Source: Streptomyces cynarae (lineage in GTDB: Bacteria > Actinomycetota > Actinomycetes > Streptomycetales > Streptomycetaceae). From it: a stretch of DNA of 64,000 nucleotides. The stretch lies in NCBI RefSeq assembly GCF_025642135.1, contig NZ_CP106793.1, positions 6,974,001-7,038,000 of the forward strand, read 5' to 3'. Positions within the stretch are counted from its first letter, which is position 1. Each line of letters opens with the position of its first letter. A program made the translations under genes and the position numbers. Shown one piece after another: positions 12,791 to 21,238 of the stretch. The notes beneath the pieces are model-generated. The model worked only from the letters and a program-made list of their open reading frames with translations. It had not been told where the DNA came from and did no database searches.

Positions 12791-13495
12791 TCAGCGGCTC
12801 GTGTCGGCGTCGCCGTCGTCATGGGAAGAACGCCGCGGTCTCCTGCCGCCCGGCGCGGAGTCGTCCCCTTGCTCTTGCAACAACTCAAGGAGTGCGGCAT
12901 CTGCTCTTCTCTGATCTTCCTTCGTCAGCTCGACCGGTGCGTTGTTGTAGACGGTGTAGCGATCCGGATCGATGATGTTGGCGGCCCGCAGGGTGAACGT
13001 CAGCAGGCGGCGCCACCCCTTGCGGTGGCCGACTCTTGCTTGCAGCTGGACCTTGTAGTCACGGGCTTCCGGCATGAACCCGGAAAAGGGTGCCTCGAAC
13101 TCGATGAAGAGTTGTTGCGCTTCTCTTCCGGGCACTACGAAGCCGGCCGGCAGTTTCGCATCCTCGTCCGGCCCCGGCTGAAGGCGGGACGGTGAGGACA
13201 CCCACAGCAGCGGCAGGTGAGAAGGGGGCTCGTCGGGGAAGGTCAGGATGAGGTCTTGTACGACGATCGGCTTGGGGCCGGTGTTGTGAAGGACGAGCGG
13301 GAGCCGCAGACGGGCCGTGGACGAGTGAATGATCGCTGCGAAGGCGTGAGGCTCCCAGGTCTTCAGTCGCCCTTGCCTGGCGTTGAGCCACCAGAACGAC
13401 GCGACGGTGAAGAGCAGGGCGCAGACCGACACCACGCCGGCGCCTGTGAGTGATGAGGACGCGGCCTGATCGGTCGCGGTCATCAGCGGAACCAC
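12791..13495 (-). CDS. Hypothetical membrane-anchored protein
   Basis: 234 residues. One N-terminal membrane segment (G-V-V-S-V-C-A-L-L-F-T-V-A-S-F-W-W-L) precedes a predicted beta-rich domain containing L-V-L-H-N-T-G-P-K-P-I-V-V-Q-D-L, a pattern seen in Ig-like or DUF-type folds. The C-terminal 40 residues are charged and low-complexity. I do not recognise the family. The gene stands alone between the phosphatase and the DoxX gene, with no visible operon partner. Confidence 0.6.
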   Translation of the reverse strand: MVPLMTATDQAASSSLTGAGVVSVCALLFTVASFWWLNARQGRLKTWEPHAFAAIIHSSTARLRLPLVLHNTGPKPIVVQDLILTFPDEPPSHLPLLWVSSPSRLQPGPDEDAKLPAGFVVPGREAQQLFIEFEAPFSGFMPEARDYKVQLQARVGHRKGWRRLLTFTLRAANIIDPDRYTVYNNAPVELTKEDQRRADAALLELLQEQGDDSAPGGRRPRRSSHDDGDADTSR

Positions 13496-13620
13496 AGATT
13501 CAGTGTGCCAGCGCCAACGTGGGCTCGCTAACAGGGCCAGGGTTCTGTGCCGCCTGCGCGCAGCAGACGGCTAGCACGACGCTCATGCCTGTCACGGGTG
13601 GCTGCTACGGCCATCCAACG

Positions 13621-13974
13621 TCACGAGCCGCCACCGGCAAGGAGCACGAGATACCAGGCGACCAGTGCCGCGCACGCCACGGCGGGGACGAGTTTCGGGG
13701 ACCCGTCTCCTTTGCGCACGTGCGTGGTCACGGCACCGGCGAGGAGCAGAAGGAGGCCGAGGCCGGCCAGCTCTCCGAGCAGCGGCAGGACCGGGCCGGT
13801 CGCCACGCCGATGGCGCCCGCCAGCTCCAGCGCACCGATCAGCCGGTAGGCCGAGGTGGTGAAGCCGGCGTGGGCGGCCAGCTCGGGCATCGGGCCGAGG
13901 CCCATGATCTTGGCCACGCCCAGCAGGGCGAAGATCAGCACGATCAGACAGGCCAGGGCGGCGGAGAGGCTCAT
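13621..13974 (-). CDS. DoxX-family membrane protein
   Basis: 117 residues with four hydrophobic helices and the DoxX/DUF4870-like pattern: F-A-L-L-G-V-A-K-I-M-G, then Y-R-L-I-G-A-L-E-L-A-G-A-I-G-V. The start ATG overlaps the stop of the acetoacetyl-CoA synthetase gene (ATGA), so it is the last cistron of the aromatic-type operon. DoxX proteins are integral membrane proteins with poorly defined redox-associated roles. Its place at the end of an oxygenase operon fits a quinone or thiol redox accessory function, by inference only. Confidence 0.8.
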   Translation of the reverse strand: MSLSAALACLIVLIFALLGVAKIMGLGPMPELAAHAGFTTSAYRLIGALELAGAIGVATGPVLPLLGELAGLGLLLLLAGAVTTHVRKGDGSPKLVPAVACAALVAWYLVLLAGGGS

Positions 13975-16004
13975 GAAACGTCCTTGACGGTGTGCGGGTG
14001 ACGGGCCTGGCGGCGTTCGGCTCCCAGGCCGGCGAAGTAGGCGACGAGGTCCGGGTCGTCGACCGCCGAAGGGTTGAGGACCTGCTCGGCGGGGGCGCCC
14101 TGCAGCAGGCGCTTGACCGGTACCTCGAGTTTCTTGCCGGTTCTGGTGTGCGGGATGGCTGGTACGGCGAGGATCTCGTCGGGAACGTGGCGGGGTGAGG
14201 CGCCGGTGCGAATCGCGTCGCGGATCTTCTCGTGCAGGGCATCGTCCAGGACGTTCCCGTCCGCGAGGACGAGGAAGAGCGGCATCCAGTAGCCGCCGTC
14301 GGGTTCCTCCGCGCCGATGACGAGAGCCTCGGTGATCTCGGGGAGGCGTTCGACGATGTCGTGGATGTCGGCGCTGCCCAGGCGTACGCCGTTGCGGTTG
14401 AGGGTGGCGTCGGAGCGGCCGTGGACGATCACCGAGCCGTGACCGGTGAGCGTGATCCAGTCGCCGTGCCGCCACACACCCGGGTAGGCGGTGAAGTAGG
14501 CGTCGCGGTAGCGGCTGCCGTCAGGGTCGTTCCAGAAGTACAGCGGCATGGAGGGCATCGGGCGGGTAACGACCAGTTCGCCGACCTGGTCGACGACCGG
14601 CCGTCCCGCGCCGTCGTACGCCGCGAGCGCCACGCCGAGGTTGGGAGCCGACAGCTCACCCGCCCACACCGGGGTGGTGGGGGCGCTGCCGGCGAAGGCG
14701 GAGACGACGTCGGTACCGCCGCTGGTGGAGGCCAACTGGATGCCTGCGCCGACGTGGTCGCGGACCCAGTGGTAGGCGGATGCGGGCAGGGTGGAGCCGG
14801 TGCTGCCGATGGCGCGGACGGCCGCCAGGTCGTGCACGGAGGGTTCGATGCCCAGCTTGGCCATGGCCAGCAGGTACTGGGGGCTGGTGCCGAAGACGGT
14901 GACCCTGTGGCGGGCTGCCAGCTCCCACAGGACGTCCGGGCGCGCCACCGGCGCGGGGCTCCCGTCGTAGGTGCAGGTGGTGGCGCCGGTCAGCAGGGTG
15001 GAGACGACGAGGTTCCACATCATCCAGTGGGTGGTGGTGTACCACAGCAGGCGGTCGCCGACGCCCAGGTCGCTGTGCAGGCCCAGGGTCTTGAGGTGCT
15101 CCAGCAGGACGCCGCCGTGGCCATGGACAATGCCCTTGGGCAGGCCGGTGGTGCCGGAGGAGAAGACGATCCACAGCGGGTGGTCGAACGGCACCGGAGT
15201 GATCCCGAGGTACTCGGTGCGGCCGGCCGCGTCCTCCCAGGGAACCGTCAGGCCCGCGGCCCGGGTCTCGGACCACGCAAGGCCCAGGTGATCCACGACA
15301 ACCGTGGCCTTGAGCGTGGGAAGGGCGTCGGCCAGGTCGAGGGAAGCGGCGCGGCGATCGTGGCGGGTGCCGTTGAAGAGGTAGCCGTCCGCCGTGATGA
15401 GCACCGTGGGTTCGAGCTGGGCGAAGCGGTCGGCGGCGGCCTTGGGCGCGTAGTCCTGGCCGCACACCGACCACACCGCGCCCAGGCTGGCCGCGGCGAG
15501 GAAGGCGATGACGGCGTGGGGCGTGTTGGGCAGGTAGCCGACCACCCTGTCGCCCTGTCCGACGCCCAGGTCGCGCAGGGTGGCGGCGACGGAGGCGACC
15601 TGGGCGCGCAGCTGTCGTCCCGTGATCTCGTAGGCGGCTCCCGTCTCGTCCAGCGCGGTGATCGCGGGTGCGTCCGGGTGCAGGGTGCGCAGGGCGTGGT
15701 GGGCGTAGTTGAGGGTGGCGCCGGGGAACCAGCGGGCGCCGGGCATGGTCTCCTCGGCCAGCGCCCGCTCGTACGGTGTGGCGGCGTCGATGTCGAAGTA
15801 CTCCCACACCGCGGCCCAGAAGCCTTCCAGGTCGGTGACGGACCAGTGGTGCAGGGCCTGGTAGTCGGTGGGGTCCTGGATGCCGTCGGCGCCCTGGTGA
15901 CGGGCGGCCCAGCGGGCGAAGTCCGCGATGCGGCTGTCGGCGGCCGCTTGGGGGTCGGGCGGAAGGAAGGGCTCCGGACAAGGCGTGGCGTGCGGGGTGG
16001 TCAT
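13971..16004 (-). CDS. aacS: Acetoacetyl-CoA synthetase
   Basis: 677 residues, the normal length for AacS. The N-terminal ACAS-type cap (F-W-A-A-V-W-E-Y-F-D) and G-A-R-W-F-P-G-A-T-L-N-Y-A lead into the AMP-binding core. The P-loop is F-S-S-G-T-T-G-L-P-K-G, with S-T-S-G-G-T-D-V and H-G-D-W further on; the C-terminal catalytic Lys is in T-R-T-G-K-K-L-E. The family activates acetoacetate with ATP and CoA. In this operon it follows an FAH-type hydrolase, a family that can release acetoacetate, so it would feed the ring-cleavage product into central metabolism. It lies 16 bp after the monooxygenase stop. Confidence 0.92.
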   Translation of the reverse strand: MTTPHATPCPEPFLPPDPQAAADSRIADFARWAARHQGADGIQDPTDYQALHHWSVTDLEGFWAAVWEYFDIDAATPYERALAEETMPGARWFPGATLNYAHHALRTLHPDAPAITALDETGAAYEITGRQLRAQVASVAATLRDLGVGQGDRVVGYLPNTPHAVIAFLAAASLGAVWSVCGQDYAPKAAADRFAQLEPTVLITADGYLFNGTRHDRRAASLDLADALPTLKATVVVDHLGLAWSETRAAGLTVPWEDAAGRTEYLGITPVPFDHPLWIVFSSGTTGLPKGIVHGHGGVLLEHLKTLGLHSDLGVGDRLLWYTTTHWMMWNLVVSTLLTGATTCTYDGSPAPVARPDVLWELAARHRVTVFGTSPQYLLAMAKLGIEPSVHDLAAVRAIGSTGSTLPASAYHWVRDHVGAGIQLASTSGGTDVVSAFAGSAPTTPVWAGELSAPNLGVALAAYDGAGRPVVDQVGELVVTRPMPSMPLYFWNDPDGSRYRDAYFTAYPGVWRHGDWITLTGHGSVIVHGRSDATLNRNGVRLGSADIHDIVERLPEITEALVIGAEEPDGGYWMPLFLVLADGNVLDDALHEKIRDAIRTGASPRHVPDEILAVPAIPHTRTGKKLEVPVKRLLQGAPAEQVLNPSAVDDPDLVAYFAGLGAERRQARHPHTVKDVS

Positions 16005-16020
16005 GGTCTGGTGTTCCTCG

Positions 16021-17622
16021 TCAGGGTGCGGGCGGGGCTTCGGCGGGGCGGCGGGCCGTGTGCAGCAGGGGAGCCCAGGCGGCGGCGTCGGTGAATTCGC
16101 CGGTGCCAGTGGGGACGGTGTCCAGTACGACGCGGTCGGGGCGCAGCAGGGCGGCGTCCGCCCGGCCGCGTGCCAGCCAGGCGGCCAGCGTGCCGTCGTC
16201 GTCCAGGTCGCCGACATGGATCACGGATGCACCCAGGGCCGTGGCCACGTCCGTCATCCGTGCTGCGGGCGGCACGGCGGTCAGTACGGCGAAGGAGTCC
16301 CCGAGGATGTCGTCGAGGCGCTCTCGCCTGCCGTCGACGATCACCCAGGGTTGTGGGCAGAAGGTGCCGGCCAGTGAGCGGCCGGTCAGCCGGGGGCGGC
16401 GTCGTACCAGCGGATTGGCGGTCAGTGCGGGGCTGAGGTCGCGGCTCACCGCCGCGGTCACGCCGGGGATGCGGCATGCCGCGCCCACCACGGCCCGGCG
16501 GAGGGCCGCACCGCGGTCCTGTCCCCCGGTCATGGCCCACCCGACGGCGACCGCTACACGGATCACATGGCGGGCGTGCGGCTTGCGCTCCTGCTGGTAG
16601 GTGTCCAGCAGACGGTCGTCCGCGCCCTGCTGAAGGACGCGGGCGAGTTTCCAGGTGAGGTTGCGGGCGTCGCGCAGGCCCGCGCACAGGCCCTGCCCGA
16701 TGAAAGGCGGGGTGAGGTGGGCGGCGTCGCCCAGCAGGAAGACGCGTCCTCGGCGCCACCGGTTGGCCAGGCGGGCCCGGAAGGTGTACCGCGCCTGCCG
16801 GATCACCTCGAAGTCGTCGCCCCCGTGGGCGGCGGACGGCAGGTCGACCCAGGGGGCGACCAGCTCGTGCAGCTGTTCCAGCCCCTCCGGGCCGTCCGTG
16901 GACTCGCCCTCGGTCAGCCGGAACTCCCAGCGGTAGCGGTCCTCGCCGACTCGCATGAAGGTGGCCGGCCGGGTGGGGCAGCAAATCTGCTCGGCGCCTT
17001 CCCAGGTGCGCACCGGGAGGCTGGTGCGTACGTCGATGACCCGCCAGCTCTCCTCGAAGTGCAGGTCCTCCCACACGGCGCCGATGGCGTCGCGGGTGAG
17101 GCTGCCGGCGCCGTCGCAGCCGAGGACCGCATCGGCCCACACGTGCTCGTCCTCGTTGCTGCCGTCGCGGCGGAAGGTGACCCGGACCGGAGCCGTTCCG
17201 TCGGTGTCCTGGCTGACGGACACGACCTCCACCCCGCCCCGCAGCTCGCACTCGGGGCGACGGGCCAGGGCGTCGCGCAGCAGCCGTTCCAGCTCTGGCT
17301 GGTCGAACATGCTGGTCTGCGGGAAGCCGTGGTGGCCGTGCAGGGATCGTGGGAACTCGGCGATCACGCGGCGCCGGGCGTCCAGCAGCCGCAACCCGGG
17401 CGCCGGCCTGGCGAGGTTGGCGAACTCCTCGTGGACGCCGACGCTCTGCAGGATCCGGCGAACCTCGTCGTCCACGACGACGGCGCGCGGCAGGGGGTAA
17501 ATATCCCGGTGGCGTTCGAGGAGCAGGCTGGGCACTCCGTGCCGGGCGAGCAGGAGCGCGGCCGTGACTCCTACGGGTCCCGCGCCGATGATCACTACCG
17601 GTCTCCGGGATGCGGCGCTCAT
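16021..17622 (-). CDS. FAD-dependent aromatic monooxygenase (MhpA/PheA-like)
   Basis: 533 residues of the class A flavoprotein hydroxylases. The dinucleotide motif V-I-I-G-A-G-P-V-G-V-T-A-A is near the N-terminus, the DG motif is V-L-G-C-D-G-A-G-S, and the GD motif is L-L-G-D-A-A-H-L-T-P-P-F-I-G-Q-G. It is predicted to hydroxylate a phenolic ring using NAD(P)H and O2, cytoplasmic. Closest in architecture to 3-(3-hydroxyphenyl)propionate hydroxylase, but the substrate cannot be read from sequence. The start ATG overlaps the stop of the FAH gene (ATGA). Confidence 0.9.
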   Translation of the reverse strand: MSAASRRPVVIIGAGPVGVTAALLLARHGVPSLLLERHRDIYPLPRAVVVDDEVRRILQSVGVHEEFANLARPAPGLRLLDARRRVIAEFPRSLHGHHGFPQTSMFDQPELERLLRDALARRPECELRGGVEVVSVSQDTDGTAPVRVTFRRDGSNEDEHVWADAVLGCDGAGSLTRDAIGAVWEDLHFEESWRVIDVRTSLPVRTWEGAEQICCPTRPATFMRVGEDRYRWEFRLTEGESTDGPEGLEQLHELVAPWVDLPSAAHGGDDFEVIRQARYTFRARLANRWRRGRVFLLGDAAHLTPPFIGQGLCAGLRDARNLTWKLARVLQQGADDRLLDTYQQERKPHARHVIRVAVAVGWAMTGGQDRGAALRRAVVGAACRIPGVTAAVSRDLSPALTANPLVRRRPRLTGRSLAGTFCPQPWVIVDGRRERLDDILGDSFAVLTAVPPAARMTDVATALGASVIHVGDLDDDGTLAAWLARGRADAALLRPDRVVLDTVPTGTGEFTDAAAWAPLLHTARRPAEAPPAP

Positions 17623-18596
17623 GTCGCGTCCGCCACAGCGGTCCGCTGCTCGCCCAGGTCGATCCGCCCGTCGGGGGTGGCGATCGTGGCGGTGACGAGG
17701 TCGCCGTCGCGCAGGTACAGGGGGTTCCTGGCCTGGCCGTTGAAGAACGCCTTCCACTTCAGCGCGGGCGGCAGCAGCGCGGCGATCTTCTCGACCGGCT
17801 TGGGCGGGGCCTTCAGGGCCGTGCCGCCGGGCGTACCGGTCAGCAGCACGTCGCCCGGGTCGAGGGTCTGGAAACGGGCGAGCAGGGTGAGCGCCTGCGC
17901 GGGCCGCACGATCATGTCGGCCAGGGTGCGGTCCTGACGCGTTACACCGTTCACCGACAGCCGCAGTCGCAGGTCGATCAGACAGTCGAAGTCCTCCGGC
18001 TCCAGCAGGGCCAGGTACGGACCCGTCGGCGTGAAGGTCGGGTAGGACTTGCTCTCGTAGAACTGGGTCTTGGTCAGCTGGACGTCGCGGGCGCTGACGT
18101 CGTTGGTGAGGACGAGCCCGGCGACGTACGAAGGAAGGTCCTGCTCCTCCACAACCGTGCCCACCGGGAGCGTCGCGCCCATGACGAGGCCCAGTTCGAC
18201 TTCGTAGTCGAGGAAGTTCACGTGTGCCGGGCGGACGATCGTGTCGTGCGGGCCGCTGACCGAGCCGGACGCCTTGCGGAAGAAGGTGGGCGGTATGTCG
18301 CCCGTGAAGCCCGAGTCCTTGGCGTGGCTGCGGTAGTTGACCATCTGGGCGACCACCCGGCAGGGGGTGGTGACCGGGGGCAGCGCCACCAGGTCGGCGA
18401 CGGGTGTGCCGCGCTCGCCGGAGGCGGCGGCCTCCCGGACGGCGGCACGGTCGGCGAGCAGTTCGGCGGTGGTGACCGCCTTGGTCTCGATGCGGACGGC
18501 GCGCTCGGTGGGGGTCCCCCCTGCTCGAGCGGAGTCGAGAGCCTGGGGGAGGACGGCCCACCAGCCGTCGGGGGTGCGCAGCACGTTGGTGCTCAT
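17619..18596 (-). CDS. Fumarylacetoacetate hydrolase-family protein
   Basis: 325 residues with a complete FAH fold: metal ligands in N-F-L-D-Y-E-V-E-L-G-L-V-M-G and V-L-T-N-D-V-S-A-R-D, and C-terminal G-D-V-L-L-T-G-T-P-G-G. It is expected to cleave a C-C bond in a beta-diketone or dioxo acid from ring fission, using a divalent metal. Both ends overlap neighbours (ATGA at each), so it is fully coupled between the dioxygenase and the monooxygenase. Acetoacetate as a product is inferred from the downstream acetoacetyl-CoA synthetase. Confidence 0.9.
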   Translation of the reverse strand: MSTNVLRTPDGWWAVLPQALDSARAGGTPTERAVRIETKAVTTAELLADRAAVREAAASGERGTPVADLVALPPVTTPCRVVAQMVNYRSHAKDSGFTGDIPPTFFRKASGSVSGPHDTIVRPAHVNFLDYEVELGLVMGATLPVGTVVEEQDLPSYVAGLVLTNDVSARDVQLTKTQFYESKSYPTFTPTGPYLALLEPEDFDCLIDLRLRLSVNGVTRQDRTLADMIVRPAQALTLLARFQTLDPGDVLLTGTPGGTALKAPPKPVEKIAALLPPALKWKAFFNGQARNPLYLRDGDLVTATIATPDGRIDLGEQRTAVADAT

Positions 18597-19738
18597 GAGC
18601 TCATCGCTTTCATCAGGCCCAGCAGGCGTGCGGGGTCGAGTTCGTTGTCGTCGCGCAGGGCCGTCATGACCTCGCGGAGCTTGGCGGGGGAGGGACTGGT
18701 GCCCAGGAAGTCGCGGGTGACGGGCGGCCCCCACTGGGCCAGGCCGCTCGCCGACATCGGTGCCCATCCGGGTTCGAGGTCGCAGGAGAACAGGTCGCCG
18801 TCGGCGAAGTGCTCCAGCATGAAGCGGTCGGGGTCGCGCCAGTAGTCGAAGAGTTGGCTGCCCTGGATGTGTCGGCCGATGCCCCAGCTGCGCTGGTAGC
18901 CGCGCTCGGCCAGGTACTCGCCGCCGGCGGCGATCGCGTCGAGGTCGGTGACCTGGTAGGCCGAGTGGACGTAGCCGGTGCCCGGCCCGAGGTGCAGGGC
19001 GAGGGTGTGGTGGTCCACGGGCAGGCTGCCCTGGTCGCAGCGGATGAACGCCATGGTCGGCCCGCGCTGGCGCTGTCCGTCCAGGAACAGGAAGTCGGAC
19101 ACGATCATGCCAAGGGTGTCCAGGTACCAGTCCAGGGTGCGGGTGAACGTCCGCGTCTCCAGCACCACATGCCCGAGGCGCTGGATGCGGGACGGCTCAC
19201 GGGGCGGGCGCTGGGTGGTGTTCGTACGACGGCCTTCGATGCCGGTGTTGAGGATCAGCGGCACCTGCCCGGGCAGCGCGGGCAGCGGTTCGGCGCAGTG
19301 CACCACCCGCACCGGGAGTCCCGAGGGATCGAACAGGGCGACCGACCGGCCGCCGCCGGGGACGTCGATGTCCCGGACGGTGTGTCCGACGGCGGCGGCC
19401 AGCCGGTCCACATCGGCCCGCTCGGCCGCGCGGAACGCCGGCCCGAGGAAGCGGGACGCCCGCCCACGCCGGATGACCATGCAGGGCGAGCCCGCGAACG
19501 TGCCGCGCAGCCACAGCTCCTGCTCGGTGCGTGCGGCGATCGCGAAGCCGAAGTCACGGGCGAACACCTCGGCCCGGTCCAGGTCGGGCTTCTCGAACTC
19601 CAGCCAGGCCAGGTCCGCCACTTTGATCACGGGATTCCGGGCTCGGCCGGGGTGTTCGCCGCGCAGGGCGCCCTGCTCACTGTGGAGGTCTTGGTGGGGC
19701 GTCAGAGGACCGCCCTTGTTAACGGGGATGTGGGACAT
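18593..19738 (-). CDS. Extradiol ring-cleavage dioxygenase (VOC superfamily)
   Basis: 381 residues with two VOC modules; the C-terminal one holds the metal site. Candidate Fe(II) ligands are His in R-L-G-H-V-V-L-E-T, His in D-H-H-T-L-A-L-H-L, and Glu in R-F-M-L-E-H-F, as in catechol 2,3-dioxygenase-type enzymes. The start ATG was chosen because GGAGGAC lies just upstream; an in-frame ATG 14 codons earlier lacks a good ribosome site. It is the first gene of the operon, reading away from the TetR gene with palindromic operator candidates between. It would open a catechol-type ring made by the monooxygenase. Confidence 0.87.
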   Translation of the reverse strand: MSHIPVNKGGPLTPHQDLHSEQGALRGEHPGRARNPVIKVADLAWLEFEKPDLDRAEVFARDFGFAIAARTEQELWLRGTFAGSPCMVIRRGRASRFLGPAFRAAERADVDRLAAAVGHTVRDIDVPGGGRSVALFDPSGLPVRVVHCAEPLPALPGQVPLILNTGIEGRRTNTTQRPPREPSRIQRLGHVVLETRTFTRTLDWYLDTLGMIVSDFLFLDGQRQRGPTMAFIRCDQGSLPVDHHTLALHLGPGTGYVHSAYQVTDLDAIAAGGEYLAERGYQRSWGIGRHIQGSQLFDYWRDPDRFMLEHFADGDLFSCDLEPGWAPMSASGLAQWGPPVTRDFLGTSPSPAKLREVMTALRDDNELDPARLLGLMKAMSS

Positions 19739-19765
19739 GGTGTCCTCCAAGCAACACTGCCGTAA

Positions 19766-19779
19766 TGATGAAATCATCA
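19766..19779. promoter_or_regulatory. Operator candidate: TGATGA-AA-TCATCA
   Basis: A perfect 6-bp inverted repeat with a 2-bp spacer, 28 bp upstream of the dioxygenase start and inside the divergent promoter region. It is the right size for a TetR dimer site and would cover the operon promoter. The same palindrome occurs at 36947-36960. Confidence 0.65.
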
Positions 19780-19821
19780 ACTCTGCTGTTTCTCGTCGTC
19801 AATAGGCGCAGCCCAAATAAT

Positions 19822-19835
19822 TGAGGATCTCATCA
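19822..19835. promoter_or_regulatory. Second, imperfect copy of the operator near the TetR start
   Basis: TGAGGATCTCATCA matches the first palindrome at 11 of 14 positions and lies about 40 bp before the TetR ATG. A site on each side of the divergent promoters would allow both repression of the operon and autoregulation. Confidence 0.45.
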
Positions 19836-19875
19836 GTAATGGCAGCGTCATCGTTGCGACGGTTACACTGGCCGC

Positions 19876-20514
19876 ATGCCGACGTCAGCCCCGCCCAAGA
19901 ACCGCTTCGAGCGACGCCGTGCCGAGACCCGCCAGGCGCTCGTCCGCGCGGCCCGGCAGATCCTCGCGGAAACCGGGGACACGAGCGCGAGCATCCAGGC
20001 CATCGCCGAGCGCGCCGATGTCGGCTTCGGGTCCTTCTACAACCACTTCGAGTCGAAGACGGAGCTGTTCGACGCGGCGGTGACGGACGCCCTGGAGGAG
20101 TTCGGGCAGGTCATCGACGTGCGCGTGGAAGGCATCGACGACCCGGCCGAGCTGGTCGCGGCCGGCTTCCGGCTCACCGCCCGGATGGCCGACTCCCACC
20201 CGGAACTCATGCGAATCCTGCGCGACCGCGGCCTGTCCCACATCCACTCCGACCGCGGCCTCGCCCCACGTGCCCTGCGCGACCTGGAGATCGGCATCGC
20301 CTCGGGCCGTTTCTCCTGCGGCGATGCGACCATCGCCCTGTCCGCCCTGGGCGGCACCCTGCTGTCCCTGGTGGCTCTGCGGCTGGACCGCCCGGACCTC
20401 GACGGCGACGAGGCCGCCTCCGACCTGGCCGAGATGGTCCTGCGCATGCTCGGCCTCGCTGCGGACGACGCCCACGAGGTCACCCGGCGCCCGCTGCCCG
20501 ATCTCGCCCGATGA
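19876..20514 (+). CDS. TetR-family regulator of the aromatic operon
   Basis: 212 residues. The N-terminal HTH reads R-Q-A-L-V-R-A-A-R-Q-I-L-A-E, I-Q-A-I-A-E-R-A-D-V-G-F-G-S-F-Y-N-H-F, the canonical TetR recognition helix followed by F-E-S-K. The ligand-binding domain is not assignable to a ligand. Divergent orientation to the oxygenase operon and the two palindromes between them argue that it is the local repressor, released by a pathway compound. Its last 35 bp overlap the convergent TetR gene on the other strand. Confidence 0.88.
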   Translation: MPTSAPPKNRFERRRAETRQALVRAARQILAETGDTSASIQAIAERADVGFGSFYNHFESKTELFDAAVTDALEEFGQVIDVRVEGIDDPAELVAAGFRLTARMADSHPELMRILRDRGLSHIHSDRGLAPRALRDLEIGIASGRFSCGDATIALSALGGTLLSLVALRLDRPDLDGDEAASDLAEMVLRMLGLAADDAHEVTRRPLPDLAR

Positions 20515-21130
20515 CCTCCTGCACCTGAAGCGCGGCCCTCCGCGGTGCTACGCCGGCGGCGACGAGGAACGCGGTCGCCGCGGCCTCGCCCGTGGGGTCG
20601 GTCCACGGGCATGCGGCGTTCTCCTCGGCGAGGGCCAGCATCAGTGCCTCCAGCGCTTGGGCGAGGACAGGTGCGGGAAGGTGGTCCGCGAAGACGCCCT
20701 TGCGCTGACCGCGCCGTAGGGTGGCGACGGCTTCTGCGCGGGCCGGTGCGAGGGTGGTGCGGATCTCGTCCTCTCCCAGATGGCGCCGTCCCAAGGTGAT
20801 GAGCATCCGGTAGTGGTCGCCCACCGTCCATGCCGCCAGCACCATCCGTGTCATCGTTTCCAGCGGGTCGGCATCCGTGGTCCGCGCCGCGGCGAACGCC
20901 TGCCGGAGCTCATGGCCCGCTTCCCGCGCCAGGTCGGCGATCAGCGCATGCCGGCTGGGGAAGTGTCCGTAGAGGGTGCGCCGGGCGACGCCGGCCGCCT
21001 GAGAGATGCTGTCGAGGCTCGCGTCGGGGTCGTCCCGCAGTTTCTGCCGGGCGGTCGCGAGGATGCGTCGGCGGTTGGAGTGAGCATCCTTGCGCTGCAC
21101 AGTACGGCCCGGGGTGTCGGTCGTCTGCAT
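20480..21130 (-). CDS. TetR-family regulator
   Basis: 216 residues. HTH: R-R-I-L-A-T-A-R-Q-K-L and S-I-S-Q-A-A-G-V-A-R-R-T-L-Y-G-H-F-P-S-R. The ligand domain includes L-G-R-R-H-L-G-E-D-E-I. The ATG at 21130 follows GAGAGAAAG; an upstream in-frame ATG adds 19 residues and is less likely. It lies 108 bp after the alcohol dehydrogenase stop in the same direction, so it may be the last member of a CYP102-ADH-TetR unit. Target unknown. Confidence 0.85.
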   Translation of the reverse strand: MQTTDTPGRTVQRKDAHSNRRRILATARQKLRDDPDASLDSISQAAGVARRTLYGHFPSRHALIADLAREAGHELRQAFAAARTTDADPLETMTRMVLAAWTVGDHYRMLITLGRRHLGEDEIRTTLAPARAEAVATLRRGQRKGVFADHLPAPVLAQALEALMLALAEENAACPWTDPTGEAAATAFLVAAGVAPRRAALQVQEVIGRDRAAGAG

Positions 21131-21238
21131 GGTTCTTTCTCTCCACGATTGCCGGAAAGCCGTGGGCGCCGGTGCTCCCTCACGCACCGGCGCCCACTCA
21201 CCCCTGCCCAGGGTGGCTTGTTGTCCTGCTGACGGGCG

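Noticed and set aside
14232..16094. 620-codon plus-strand frame over the acetoacetyl-CoA synthetase
   Set aside because: Pure antisense shadow; no domain, and the minus-strand protein has all AMP-ligase motifs.
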